From positions 1 to 46,481 of the forward strand of contig JASGUC010000007.1 in NCBI GenBank assembly GCA_030057915.1: 46,481 bases of DNA. Reading direction: 5' to 3'. Under the pieces are notes generated by a model, which did not search any database, was not told the origin of the DNA, and worked only from the letters and a program-made list of their open reading frames with translations. The translations under genes and the position numbers were made by a program. This document shows, piece by piece, positions 24,123 to 32,901 of the stretch. The stretch's first letter is position 1. Each line of letters begins with the position of its first letter. Source of the DNA: Pseudomonadota bacterium. Lineage in GTDB: Bacteria > Desulfobacterota > Syntrophia > Syntrophales > UBA8958.

Positions 24123-25257
24123 AACCCTTTCGCCGCAACGCCGCCTCGACCAGGGCAAAAAAAAGACGCCGCGGCGCCTCTTCCCGCATCCGCTCGGGGT
24201 GCCACTGGACGCCCAGGACAAAACGCCCTTTTCCCGCCCAGGACGAACCGGGGGCCGGCTCGATGGCCTCGACGACCCCGTCGGATGTCCAGGCCGAGGC
24301 GACGAGATCCCTCCCGATCCGGTCCGGATGGACGGCCTGATGATGAAAGGAATTGACGGCCAGGGTTCCTCCCGTGGGCGCGCCGGTGGCACGGGCGGCG
24401 AGGCTCGCGGGCATAAAGCGCACCGCATGCAGGTAGGGGCGCTCGGCGTCCGCCGGACCGGTCCCGCCGTCGATCGCCTCTGGAAGGATGCCGCCGGTCG
24501 CCTCCGGACGGTTCCCGCCAGAAGTCGTCGCCGGGCCGATGCCGCCTGCTCCCCCCGTCTTCCCGTTTCCCGCTATTCCGGTCCTGCGCATCATGCCCGC
24601 CGCCGGACCGGTGGCCCTGTCCCTCTCGCCACCGACGTCAGGGCCGGGCCGGAGCGCTTCCCCCGTCTTCGCTTCCCCCGCCGGGGCCGCCGCCGGGATC
24701 GGACCGGGAAAGTCCGCCGGCCCTCCCCACCCTAGGCCCCCCGTGCCCCGTTCCCGATCCCTTGCGCCCCGTTCCCGATCCCTTGCGCCGTGGGGAAGGG
24801 GCGGATGGCCGCCGGGCGGCCGCCATTCCGTTTTGATGTCCTGGATCAGCGCCCCGCCCCGGACAATGGCGAGCAACTGGCAGCCCCCGCAGATCCCCAG
24901 GACCGGCAGATCGGTTTCCTCCAGGACGATCTTGGCCAGCGCCACATCGAAACGATCCCGTCGGGGATGGACCAGCTCCTCCGCCGGCTGAGGATGGCCC
25001 CCGTAATGCGCCGGCCGGTAATCGGCCCCACCGATGAAGAGAAAGCCCCGGAGCCGGGAGACGATTGCCCTGATCGTAGCGGAGTCCCCGCTGGGGGGAA
25101 CGCAGAGGGGGATGCCGCCGGCCCCGGCCACCGCATCAACGTAGCCCGAAGGGACGAACAGGCGCTCGCCTCCCGAGACGGCCAGGCTCTCTATGGACAT
25201 GTTCAAACCAATCAACGGCGGCATGGTCCGGCATTGCCTTTCTCCTTCCATTCCCAC
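24121..25257 (-). CDS. Class I glutamine amidotransferase / PuuD-like hydrolase with large insertion
   Basis: 378 residues; usual relatives (peptidase C26, gamma-glutamyl-GABA hydrolase) have about 240-260. The fold is intact: GLNMSIESL, FLFIGGADYRPAHYG, catalytic Cys123 in LGICGGCQLLA, then HAVRF, NSFHHQAV and the His-Glu pair in LGVQWHPE (about 353-355). Between LIQDI and YLHAVRF lies an insertion of about 115 residues (157-272) rich in Gly, Ala, Pro and Arg, starting with a duplicated ARDRERG. The start is uncertain: GTG 25257, ATG 25251 or ATG 25224. It follows thyX by four bases at most, so the two are coupled. Substrate unknown. Confidence 0.8.
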   Translation of the reverse strand: MGMEGERQCRTMPPLIGLNMSIESLAVSGGERLFVPSGYVDAVAGAGGIPLCVPPSGDSATIRAIVSRLRGFLFIGGADYRPAHYGGHPQPAEELVHPRRDRFDVALAKIVLEETDLPVLGICGGCQLLAIVRGGALIQDIKTEWRPPGGHPPLPHGARDRERGARDRERGTGGLGWGGPADFPGPIPAAAPAGEAKTGEALRPGPDVGGERDRATGPAAGMMRRTGIAGNGKTGGAGGIGPATTSGGNRPEATGGILPEAIDGGTGPADAERPYLHAVRFMPASLAARATGAPTGGTLAVNSFHHQAVHPDRIGRDLVASAWTSDGVVEAIEPAPGSSWAGKGRFVLGVQWHPERMREEAPRRLFFALVEAALRRKG

Positions 25258-25261
25258 AACT

Positions 25262-26836
25262 TCAATTTCCGAAGCGAAGCCGGTAGAGGTCGGCGAAGCC
25301 GTCCTTGCCCGCGGCCATCAGCAGGGTCAAGGGCATGGCCCGCTCCGCCGCCGCCAGCATCGCCGTCGTGAGTTCCCGGATGTCCCACTGGGCGTGGCGG
25401 TCCGCCCGGAGGCGGGCGATGTGGTAAAGTTCCCGGGCGTTGACCTTCAGGGCGACGCGCCGCCGGTGGGCGTTGGTCAGGATGTAGGGGGCGGCCTCGG
25501 CGGCCTCCGTCTCCCGGAGCCGTTCGTGGAGCTTGCCGGTGTCGTCCATGAGCTTCCGGAAAGATTCGTCCATCCCGATCGCAGCGATCGAGGGCGGCAT
25601 GACGACCCCCAGACCGGGGTCGTATCCCTGGGCGGTGATGGTGGCCATGCGGTGGCGTTTCAACTGGGCGAAACAACCGGCGCTGACGGTGAGTTCGAAG
25701 AGGAGATCCACGTATTCGAATTCTCTCAGGACGGCATCGTGAGACCGGAGGTGGCGCAGGGCCGTTTTGACGAGGTTCATGCGTTGCCCGGCATCCAGGC
25801 GCCGGGCCCGGGAAAGACAGGACGAGAGGGGCCGCCGGGAAGAGGAATGAAGAAGGGCCGCCAGGAGCCGGAGATCGGCCTCGGGCGTGACATAGGCCAG
25901 AAACACGGCGTCTCGCGACGCAGTCGGCGCCGCCGTCGTCGGGGCGGCGGCGTCATCCCCCGACCCTGGGGACGGCTGAACCGCCCGGCCCGCTCCGGTG
26001 CCGTCGTCGTCCCTTGCCTCCCGCCGCTCCCGGTCATCCGGATCGTCTTCCCCAAACAGGGCCGCCGCGGCCTCCCGAAGCTCCCGTCGCGTCCGCAGGT
26101 CGTAGTCCGTCGCCTCGGTGTAGCGCACCAGGGACGGGGCGATGGACCTGGTGGCCTTATAGAGGGCGGCGCTCAGATCCCGGGCCTCCTTTAGGGGATG
26201 CGCGGCGAGGCGGCGGACCATGAGTTCCAGGTTTCGGGCGTTGAGGGTCATCCCGAGCTGGGTTTCCGTGGCCAGGGCGATGGCGTAGCGGGCATCTTCC
26301 TTGGCCCATCCTTCCAGGAGGGAGCGGTGGGCTGGGTCCCCCGCCAGCTCCGGATGCCGGGCGAAGACATGGGGGCGGAGCCGTTCGTAGCATTCCCGGT
26401 AAAAGGAGTTCTGACGCCTGATGACCTCGGCGAACGGCCCGGCCAGCCCCGCCTTCTCGATCTCCTCCGGGACAACGAAGTCGTCCTGAAACAGGACGTA
26501 GCGCTGGGATTTTTCCGTATAGGAACAGAGGCGGAACCTTTCGATGTCCTCCACCAGAAGGCGGGATACCCCCAGGATGTCGAGGTTGAATACCGCATGT
26601 TCGGCGATGGAGCCATGGCCCATTTCGAAGACGATAGTCCGGTTGGACTGCCGGGCCTTGTCCACCTCTCCCCGGGCGATGGCCCGCAGTTCGTTCACCG
26701 GACGGGGGGAGCGGCTGATGCGGGCATAGGCGGCGGCGATGGTTTCCGGCGTCAACTCCTCGAGGTCCTCGCAGCGGTCCTCGATGTCCATGATCGTTTC
26801 GTAATCGATGTTGTAACCGGCAAGAACGACTTTCAT
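25262..26836 (-). CDS. thyX: Tandem-domain flavin-dependent thymidylate synthase (ThyX)
   Basis: 524 residues, about twice a normal ThyX. ThyX methylates dUMP with methylenetetrahydrofolate and FAD. The first domain has MGHGSIAEHAVFNLDILG followed by RFRLCSYTEKSQRY (100-113), which fits the ThyX motif RHRxxSxNExSxRY except His to Phe and Asn to Thr. A charged, low-complexity linker follows. The second domain repeats the pattern (SHDAVLREFEYVDLLFELTVSAGCFAQLKRHRMATITAQGY) with a degenerate signature. ATG 26836 is chosen for its GAGGGGG ribosome site; a TTG at 26851 extends the frame by five codons. No thyA is in the window. Whether both domains are needed is unknown. Confidence 0.87.
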   Translation of the reverse strand: MKVVLAGYNIDYETIMDIEDRCEDLEELTPETIAAAYARISRSPRPVNELRAIARGEVDKARQSNRTIVFEMGHGSIAEHAVFNLDILGVSRLLVEDIERFRLCSYTEKSQRYVLFQDDFVVPEEIEKAGLAGPFAEVIRRQNSFYRECYERLRPHVFARHPELAGDPAHRSLLEGWAKEDARYAIALATETQLGMTLNARNLELMVRRLAAHPLKEARDLSAALYKATRSIAPSLVRYTEATDYDLRTRRELREAAAALFGEDDPDDRERREARDDDGTGAGRAVQPSPGSGDDAAAPTTAAPTASRDAVFLAYVTPEADLRLLAALLHSSSRRPLSSCLSRARRLDAGQRMNLVKTALRHLRSHDAVLREFEYVDLLFELTVSAGCFAQLKRHRMATITAQGYDPGLGVVMPPSIAAIGMDESFRKLMDDTGKLHERLRETEAAEAAPYILTNAHRRRVALKVNARELYHIARLRADRHAQWDIRELTTAMLAAAERAMPLTLLMAAGKDGFADLYRLRFGN

Positions 26837-27268
26837 ATCCCCCTCGACCAAAGGCGATCAAGATCGGCTTCTATCCGAACCGCCGCGATATATCAAGATA
26901 GATTTGATAATCCACCACGGTAAATTTGTTCGATCTCTATAGGTCGAATGGTTATTCCTTGACATCCGGTGGCAAAAAAACGAAAAGGGGCAAAACGGCG
27001 GGCGCGCAAAGACAATGCTCATGCCCCGCGGCGCCGGCCTGAAACAACCTCGAGGCATGATCACAACCATATCGTTCAGAAGGCAGATGGATATGCCTAC
27101 ACACATTGACAACCAACGCCAGGGGGACATTGCCCGCAGGCCCAGGGACCGCTCTGCTCCGTCCGCTCCACGCAACCGGGTCGGGGTGACGTCCAGCGTC
27201 CTTGCCGGGCGCCGCGGAAGGATAATCGCCAGGGGCGGCGACTGGCGCCGGACCGGGGCGGCGGCCTC
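26837..27268. other. Divergent intergenic region with a family II end fragment
   Basis: This 432-base gap separates the divergent thyX and der genes, so it should hold both promoters. At 26916-26939, CACGGTAAATTTGTTC-GATCTCTA matches the family II terminus (CACGGTAAATTTGTTCTATCTCTA) with one difference; the rest of that element is missing. A 7-bp inverted repeat TATCAA(A)...TTTGATA lies just before it. A short frame at 27015-27272 lacks any family resemblance or ribosome site and I do not call it. Confidence 0.5.
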
Positions 27269-28594
27269 ATGAGACCGGTGATTGCCGTCATCGGCCGGCC
27301 CAATGTGGGGAAATCCACCCTCTTCAACCGCCTGGCCGGTCGGGGCAAGGCGATCGTCATCGACGAGCCGGGGGCGACGCGGGACCGGAACTATGCCGAC
27401 GGCGAATGGCAGGGACGCCCGTTTGTCCTCATCGACACCGGCGGTTTCGAACCGGCGGCCACCGACGGCATCCTGGCCCAGATGCGGGAGCAGACCACCC
27501 TCGCCATGGAAGAGGCGGACATCATCGTTTTTCTCATGGACGGGCGCGACGGGCTGACGCCGGCGGACCGGGAGATCGCCGCCATGCTCCGGAAGATCGA
27601 AAAACCGGTCTTCCACGTCGTCAACAAGATCGACGGACCGAAACACGAGCCACTCGCCTATGACTTCCACGCCCTGGGGGTCGAGGCAATCTTCACCCTG
27701 TCCGCCCAGCATGGCCAGGGCGTCTTCGAGCTTATGGACGCCATGGCCCATCTCCTTCCCGAGGAGGCGGCGCCGCCCCCGGAGGAGGAGGAGCGGCGTC
27801 GCATCGCCGTAATCGGCAAGCCCAACGTGGGCAAATCGTCGCTGATCAACCGGCTCCTGGGTTACGAGCGGACCATCGCCAACCCCACGCCGGGGACGAC
27901 CCGGGATTCCATCGACACCCCTTTCGAGCGGCAGGGGAGAAGCTATCTCCTCGTCGATACGGCGGGCATCCGCCGCAAGAGCCGCGTCAGCCTCACCCTG
28001 GAGAAGTATAGCATCGTTCAGGCCCTCAAGGCGATCGACCGGTGCGACATCGCCGTGATCCTCATCGACGCCGTCGAAGGCATCACGGAACAGGACGTGA
28101 AGATCGCCGGCCTGGCCCACGAGCGGGGCACGGCCTGCATCCTGGCGGTCAACAAGTGGGATCTGGTGGCCAAGGACAATGAAACGATCGGCGTTTATGT
28201 GAAGGACATCAAGGACAAGGCCAAGTTCCTGGATTTCGCGCCGATCGTCTTCATCTCCGCCCTTTCGGGACAGCGGGTGGCCCGGCTCTTCGATCTGGCC
28301 GAAAAGGTTTACGAACAATACACCCGGCGGGTCTCCACCGGAGATCTCAATCGGGCGCTGCGGGCATTCACGGGCCGGAATCCGCCCCCCCGCTCCGGCG
28401 GCCGCCCCAACGCCTTCGCCTATGTGACCCAGGCGGGCGTCAAGCCGCCGACGTTCATCTTCTTTGTGCGCGATCCCCGGGCGGTCCATTTTTCCTACGA
28501 GCGCTATCTGGCCAATCAGCTCCGGGAGGCCTTCGGTTTCGACTCCGTGCCGCTTAGGATCTTCTTCAAGAAAAAGAGCAAATCCCCGCCTTGA
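27269..28594 (+). CDS. der: Ribosome assembly GTPase Der (EngA)
   Basis: 441 residues. Der has two consecutive G domains and a KH-like C-terminus and is needed to mature the 50S subunit. First G domain: GRPNVGKSTLFNRL, DEPGATRD, DTGGF, NKIDG. Second: GKPNVGKSSLINRL, PGTTRDSIDTPF, DTAGIRRKSRV, NKWDL. The C-terminal KH-like part includes PNAFAYVTQAGVKPPTFIFFVRDP and ends in a basic tail (KKKSK). All nucleotide-binding elements are intact. ATG 27269 begins directly with MRPVIAVIG, as in the family. Confidence 0.97.
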   Translation: MRPVIAVIGRPNVGKSTLFNRLAGRGKAIVIDEPGATRDRNYADGEWQGRPFVLIDTGGFEPAATDGILAQMREQTTLAMEEADIIVFLMDGRDGLTPADREIAAMLRKIEKPVFHVVNKIDGPKHEPLAYDFHALGVEAIFTLSAQHGQGVFELMDAMAHLLPEEAAPPPEEEERRRIAVIGKPNVGKSSLINRLLGYERTIANPTPGTTRDSIDTPFERQGRSYLLVDTAGIRRKSRVSLTLEKYSIVQALKAIDRCDIAVILIDAVEGITEQDVKIAGLAHERGTACILAVNKWDLVAKDNETIGVYVKDIKDKAKFLDFAPIVFISALSGQRVARLFDLAEKVYEQYTRRVSTGDLNRALRAFTGRNPPPRSGGRPNAFAYVTQAGVKPPTFIFFVRDPRAVHFSYERYLANQLREAFGFDSVPLRIFFKKKSKSPP

Positions 28595-29127
28595 CGACGC
28601 CCCGAAAGGTCAAAGTGTCCCTTTGGGACGGTCACATAACCCAAGTTCATGATCGTAAAAAATATTATTAGCATTATCGAGTGCTTACGAGCGGCAAAAC
28701 GGTCGTTTGGGTACTACATATTTTTGGGAGGGGGCTCAGATGATCGTTTTTATTGTCTGACCTGGCCGATGAGAAAGATGCAGGGCATCATAAATGACCA
28801 CATGCCGCCTCACTATAACAGATTGGTACTACAAACGGCTTTGGCCTCCGAGGTAGCGTAACCTATTGATATAACTAACTTCACATTTTCAAAAACTGCT
28901 AAATTACCACTTTTTGAGGGGAAAAATCATGAACTTGGGATAAGACGCCGCCGTCCTTTTCCCCGCGCCGTCTTTGCCTCCCCCGGCGGGACGGGGACGG
29001 CAAGGATCGCGCAAGTCGCCGCGACGAGGGATGGAGCACCCCGAGGCAGCGGGCCTTTCGCGAGGCCTTCGACAGGGGAAATTCCTTCTTCCCACGGGCG
29101 CCCGATTTCATGCCGCCGCAAAAACGG

Positions 29128-29251
29128 GGCCCCCGCTCAGGGCAAATTTGTTCTCAATGTAAGCAGTTGATCTTGAATGATCTACTAAAACTGAGGCCCG
29201 TCCAGTTTTCAGCCACTTGGAGATAGAACGAATTTACCGTGGGCCCCCGCT
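29128..29251 (+). repeat. Family II miniature element with 10-bp target duplication (copy B)
   Basis: The 104-bp element (29138-29241) has 17-bp imperfect inverted ends, CAGGGCAAATTTGTTCT and its counterpart AGAACGAATTTACCGTG. Exact direct repeats GGCCCCCGCT flank it at 29128-29137 and 29242-29251. The interior has no coding potential. The same element is found at 43974-44077 (inverted) and, altered, at 135-238. Confidence 0.85.
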
Positions 29252-29295
29252 ATTTTCGGCTTGATTCGAGCAGGGCCATCTACCCCGAGACCTTC

Positions 29296-29497
29296 CGCCT
29301 TCATCCCCTGTGTGACGGCGTGCCGTCATGAGCGCTTCATCTGAAAATGCGCTCCTATGCGCTTGTCTTCATTTACTAATCGTTTTCCCTCACCTTCAAG
29401 GGGAAAACGAAGGCGGGGATGGGTCTCGCATCTTGTGAACATCAGGCTTCGCCTTCATCCCCCTTTGTGACGGCGTGCCGTCATGAGCGTTTCATCT
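29296..29497 (+). repeat. Two units of a hairpin-bearing dispersed repeat
   Basis: CGCCTTCATCCCC, then a TGTGACGGC-GT-GCCGTCATGAGCG core, then TTCATCT, occurs at 29296-29342 and 29450-29497 (154-base period). Each core holds a 7-bp palindrome TGACGGC/GCCGTCA. Between the units lies a separate 9-bp hairpin, CGTTTTCCC (29381-29389) with GGGAAAACG (29401-29409). Further diverged units occur at 45934-46240. Confidence 0.65.
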
Positions 29498-29563
29498 TGA
29501 CGAGGGAGGGATGTTTGCAGTATGGACGGAAATCCAACCAAGACAACAGAAAAAGGAGGATAA

Positions 29564-30736
29564 ATGATCGTGAAATCGTCTGCACGTGTCTTTGTGTCCT
29601 GGGTGATCGGCGTTGGCTTGATCTTCGTTATTACCGGCTTCGCCGCCGCGGCGGACACCATCAAGCTGGGCGTCGCCGGCGCCCACAGCGGCGATCTGGC
29701 TTCTTACGGATTGCCCACCAAGCGGGCCGCCGAGCTGGTAGTCAAGGAATTCAACGCCAAGGGCGGCGTCCTGGGGAAGAAGGTGGAGATCCTGGCCGAG
29801 GACGATGTCTGCAAACCGGAGGTGGCGACGAACACCGCCACCAGGTTGGTGTCCGGCGGCGCCCATGTGGTGCTGGGACACATCTGCAGCGGCGCCACGA
29901 AAACGGCCCTGGGGATTTACAAAGACGCGGGCATTATCGCCATGTCCTCCTCGGCCACCAATCCCGAACTTACCCAGAGCGGCAAATATCCGAACTTCTT
30001 CCGCACCATCGCCTCCGATGACGCCCAGGCCCGCCTGGACGCCGGGTTTGCCATGGATGTGCTGAAGGTGAAGAAGATCGCCGTGCTCCACGACAAGGGG
30101 GATTACGGGAAAGGCCTGGCGGAATACGCCCGTTCCTTCATCGAGGCCTCCAATAAGGCCAAGGTGGTCCTTTTCGAGGGGATCACCCCCGGGGCCGTCG
30201 ATTACTCCGCGGTGGTGAACAAGATCAAGCAATCCGGGGCGGAGGCGGTGATCTATGGCGGGTATCACCCCGAGGCATCCTCCATCGTCATCCAGATGCG
30301 CAAGAAGAGGATGAATACCTACTTCATCTCCGATGACGGGGTGAAGGACGACACCTTCATCAAGGTGGCCGGCAAGGCCGCGGAAGGCGTTTACGCCTCG
30401 GGCCCCAAGGACACTACCAAGAATCCCCTGGCCATCGCCGCCATCGCCGCCCACAAAAAGGCCTACAATGCCGACCCGGGCGCCTTCTTCCTGAACGGCT
30501 ATGCCGCCGCCCAGGCCCTCCTCACGGCGATCCAGAAGGCCAAATCCACCAAATACGCCGATGTGGCCAAGGCGCTGCGCACCGAGCCGGTGGACACCCC
30601 CCTGGGAAGGATCAAGTTCGACAAGAACGGCGACGCCATTGGGGTGGGCTTTTCCATGTATCAGGTGAAAAACGGGGTCTATGTGGAGACATCCACGGCG
30701 GCATCCGACCCGGCGGCGCCGAAGAAAAAAAGATAA
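29564..30736 (+). CDS. livJ: Branched-chain amino acid ABC transporter, substrate-binding protein
   Basis: 390 residues. Residues 1-31 form a signal peptide (basic start, hydrophobic VSWVIGVGLIFVITGF, AAA before the cut), so the mature protein is periplasmic. TIKLGVAGAHSGDLASYG, then RAAELVVKEFNAKGGVLGKKVEILAEDDVCKPEVA and VLGHICSGATKTALGIYKDAGIIAMSSSATNPELT are classic type I periplasmic binding motifs of the Leu/Ile/Val class. ATG 29564 has an AAAAGGAGG site upstream. Its stop touches the livH GTG. Ligand specificity (Leu, Ile, Val or a related amino acid) cannot be read from sequence. Confidence 0.95.
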   Translation: MIVKSSARVFVSWVIGVGLIFVITGFAAAADTIKLGVAGAHSGDLASYGLPTKRAAELVVKEFNAKGGVLGKKVEILAEDDVCKPEVATNTATRLVSGGAHVVLGHICSGATKTALGIYKDAGIIAMSSSATNPELTQSGKYPNFFRTIASDDAQARLDAGFAMDVLKVKKIAVLHDKGDYGKGLAEYARSFIEASNKAKVVLFEGITPGAVDYSAVVNKIKQSGAEAVIYGGYHPEASSIVIQMRKKRMNTYFISDDGVKDDTFIKVAGKAAEGVYASGPKDTTKNPLAIAAIAAHKKAYNADPGAFFLNGYAAAQALLTAIQKAKSTKYADVAKALRTEPVDTPLGRIKFDKNGDAIGVGFSMYQVKNGVYVETSTAASDPAAPKKKR

Positions 30737-31639
30737 GTGGATTATTTCCTTGAGCTTTTTTTCGGGGGTCTGACCAGGGGCAGCATCTATGCCCTCATTG
30801 CCCTGGGCTATACGATGGTGTACGGCATCATCGAATTGATCAATTTCGCCCATGGGGAGATTTACATGATCGGGGCCTTCACGGCCCTGATCGTGTCTTC
30901 GGTGCTGGCCTTCGCGGGCCTGTCGGGACTTTCGGTCCTGTTCCTGGCGGCGGCGGCGGCGATTGTTTACTCCGCCGCCCATGGCTTTACCGTGGAGAAG
31001 ATCGGCTACAAGCCCCTGCGTCAGGCGCCCCGTCTTTCCCCCCTCATCAGCGCCATCGGCATGTCCATCTTTCTCCAGAATTACGTAATGCTGGCGCAGA
31101 CTTCGGACTTCCTTCCCTTTCCCAGCCTCCTCCCCGACCTGCCCTTCCTGTCGGATCTGGAGATCGGTATCGGGTCCACGGAGGCGATCATCCTCATGAC
31201 GACGGCGGTCTCCATGGTGTTGCTGACCCTCCTCATCAAGTTCACGAAGATGGGGAAGGCCATGCGGGCCACGGCGCAGGACCGCAACATGGCCATGCTG
31301 GTGGGGGTGGATGTCAACCGGACCATTTCCTATACCTTTATTATCGGCTCGACGCTGGCCGCCATCGGCGGGGTCCTCATCGCCTCCCACATCGGCCGGA
31401 TCAATTTCTACATCGGCTTCATCGCCGGCATCAAGGCCTTTACGGCGGCGGTCTTGGGCGGGATCGGCTCCATCCCCGGGGCGGTGCTGGGGGCCCTGGT
31501 CCTTGGCTGGACGGAGAGTTTCGCCACCGGCTACGTCTCCAGCGATTACGAAGACGTCTTTGCCTTCCTTCTCCTCGTGATCATTCTGATCGTGCGCCCC
31601 TCCGGTCTGTTGGGACGCTCGACGGCGCAGAAGGTATGA
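30737..31639 (+). CDS. livH: Branched-chain amino acid ABC transporter permease LivH
   Basis: 300 residues, about eight membrane helices. It begins FFGGLTRGSIYALIALGYTMVYGIIELINFAHGEIYMIGAF, the LivH signature. The later AIGMSIFLQNYVMLAQ and the loop KAMRATAQDRNMAMLVGVDVNRTISYTFIIGSTLAAIGGVL contain the EAA-like contact for the ATPases. The start is GTG 30737 immediately after the livJ TAA; no ATG would retain the first helix. The stop overlaps livM. Confidence 0.94.
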   Translation: MDYFLELFFGGLTRGSIYALIALGYTMVYGIIELINFAHGEIYMIGAFTALIVSSVLAFAGLSGLSVLFLAAAAAIVYSAAHGFTVEKIGYKPLRQAPRLSPLISAIGMSIFLQNYVMLAQTSDFLPFPSLLPDLPFLSDLEIGIGSTEAIILMTTAVSMVLLTLLIKFTKMGKAMRATAQDRNMAMLVGVDVNRTISYTFIIGSTLAAIGGVLIASHIGRINFYIGFIAGIKAFTAAVLGGIGSIPGAVLGALVLGWTESFATGYVSSDYEDVFAFLLLVIILIVRPSGLLGRSTAQKV

Positions 31640-32901
31640 GAGGAGCCGCTTCCTTGACCGCCATTGCCCAGATTCGCCAATCCCTGATCGTCGCCCTCTG
31701 GTTCATGTTCCTGACCTTTCCCATCTTGGTGATCCGGGTCAATACCATCGAAAACATCATCGAATGGCGCTGGGTGAACATGCTGTATGCGGGGGCGGGA
31801 AGCTTTCTGGGATCCTTCGCCTGGCGCTATCTCCTCGAGCGCAAGAGCCGGGCCGCGGGAAAGGACGGCGGCCCGGTTCGGACGGCGGAGGCGACGGCGG
31901 CGGAGGCCAAACCGTGGTGGCGGCGGTTGCGGGAGGAACGGCAATACCGCTACCCCGCGCTGTCGGTCCTGGCCGTCGTCGCGACGATCTTCCCCTTCCT
32001 TCCCTTCACCTCCACCTATCAGATCAACATCGTCACCAACGCCCTCCTCTACGTGATGCTGGGATTGGGCTTGAACATCGTCGTCGGCCTGGCGGGGCTG
32101 CTCCATCTGGGCTATGTGGCGTTCTATGCAGTGGGCGCCTATAGCTACGCCCTCCTCCATTACCATTTCGGGATCGGCTTCTGGACCGCTCTGCCCCTGG
32201 GCGCTCTCCTGGCGACCCTGTTCGGCATTCTGCTGGGGTTCCCCGTTCTTCGTCTCCGGGGCGATTATCTGGCCATCGTCACCCTTGGCTTCGCGGAGAT
32301 AACCCGTCTCGTCCTGGAAAACTGGAACGAATTTTCCTTCGGCCCGAGCGGGATCGCCGGGATTCCCCGGCCTGGTCTTTTCGGTTTGGAAATGGACCTC
32401 CACGGGGCCACGATCTACTTCTATTTCCTCATGATCGCGCTGTGCCTCCTGACGATTTTCGTGGTCAACCGCCTCCAGAACTCCCGGATCGGCCGGGCCT
32501 GGGTCGCCCTACGGGAGGACGAAACGGCCTGCGAGGCCATGGGCGTCAATGCCACCGCGGCGAAGCTCACGGCCTTCGCCCTTGGTTCCACCTGGGCGGG
32601 ACTCGCCGGCGTCGTCTTCGCCGCCAAGACGACCTTCGTCAATCCGGCGAGCTTCACCTTCCTCGAATCGGCCATGATCCTCTCCATCGTCGTCCTGGGC
32701 GGCATGGGCTCCATCCTCGGCGTGATCCTCGGTGCTTTCATCCTGATCCTCACCCCGGAATATCTCCGGGCCTTCAGTGAGTACCGGATGCTACTGTTCG
32801 GCCTGATCATGGTAATGATGATGATCTTCCGGCCGCAGGGCATCGTGAAGGGGGAGCGGCGGATCTATGAATTCCACCGGAAACCGGAGGATCGGGAATG
32901 A
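31636..32901 (+). CDS. livM: Branched-chain amino acid ABC transporter permease LivM
   Basis: 421 residues. The core (from about 115) has YQINIVTNALLYVMLGLGLNIVVGLAGLLHLGYVAFYAVGAY and the ATPase-contact segment SRIGRAWVALREDETACEAMGVNATAAKLTAFALGSTWAGLAGV, both typical of LivM. An N-terminal extension of about 110 residues carries two extra hydrophobic segments and a basic linker, as in enterobacterial LivM. ATG 31636 overlaps the livH stop by four bases. Confidence 0.94.
   Translation: MRGAASLTAIAQIRQSLIVALWFMFLTFPILVIRVNTIENIIEWRWVNMLYAGAGSFLGSFAWRYLLERKSRAAGKDGGPVRTAEATAAEAKPWWRRLREERQYRYPALSVLAVVATIFPFLPFTSTYQINIVTNALLYVMLGLGLNIVVGLAGLLHLGYVAFYAVGAYSYALLHYHFGIGFWTALPLGALLATLFGILLGFPVLRLRGDYLAIVTLGFAEITRLVLENWNEFSFGPSGIAGIPRPGLFGLEMDLHGATIYFYFLMIALCLLTIFVVNRLQNSRIGRAWVALREDETACEAMGVNATAAKLTAFALGSTWAGLAGVVFAAKTTFVNPASFTFLESAMILSIVVLGGMGSILGVILGAFILILTPEYLRAFSEYRMLLFGLIMVMMMIFRPQGIVKGERRIYEFHRKPEDRE

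Larger units (their letters stand above)
28595..29563. other. Repeat-rich non-coding region before the liv operon
   Basis: Nearly 970 bases without a convincing gene. AT-rich DNA at 28640-28920 carries one 70-codon frame (28649-28861) with no recognisable domain. Then follow a family II element (29138-29241) and two copies of a hairpin-bearing repeat (29296-29497). The livJ ribosome site AAAAGGAGG lies just before 29564. The liv promoter must lie here, but I cannot pick it with confidence. Confidence 0.6.

Noticed and set aside
27015..27272. 85-codon frame before der
   Set aside because: Arg-rich, no domain, overlaps the der start and lacks a ribosome site.
26858..28489. Minus-strand 543-codon frame over der
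   Set aside because: Antisense shadow of a well-supported GTPase gene; His/Gly/Asp-rich mirror composition.
28649..28861. 70-codon frame after der
   Set aside because: No recognisable motif and no ribosome site; treated as non-coding, though a small unknown gene cannot be excluded.
29296..29497. Possible CRISPR array
   Set aside because: Only two units here, 154-base period, long degenerate repeats and related rather than unique intervening DNA; no cas genes.
29492..31390. Minus-strand 632-codon frame over livJ-livH
   Set aside because: Antisense shadow; composition mirrors the liv genes and has no motif.
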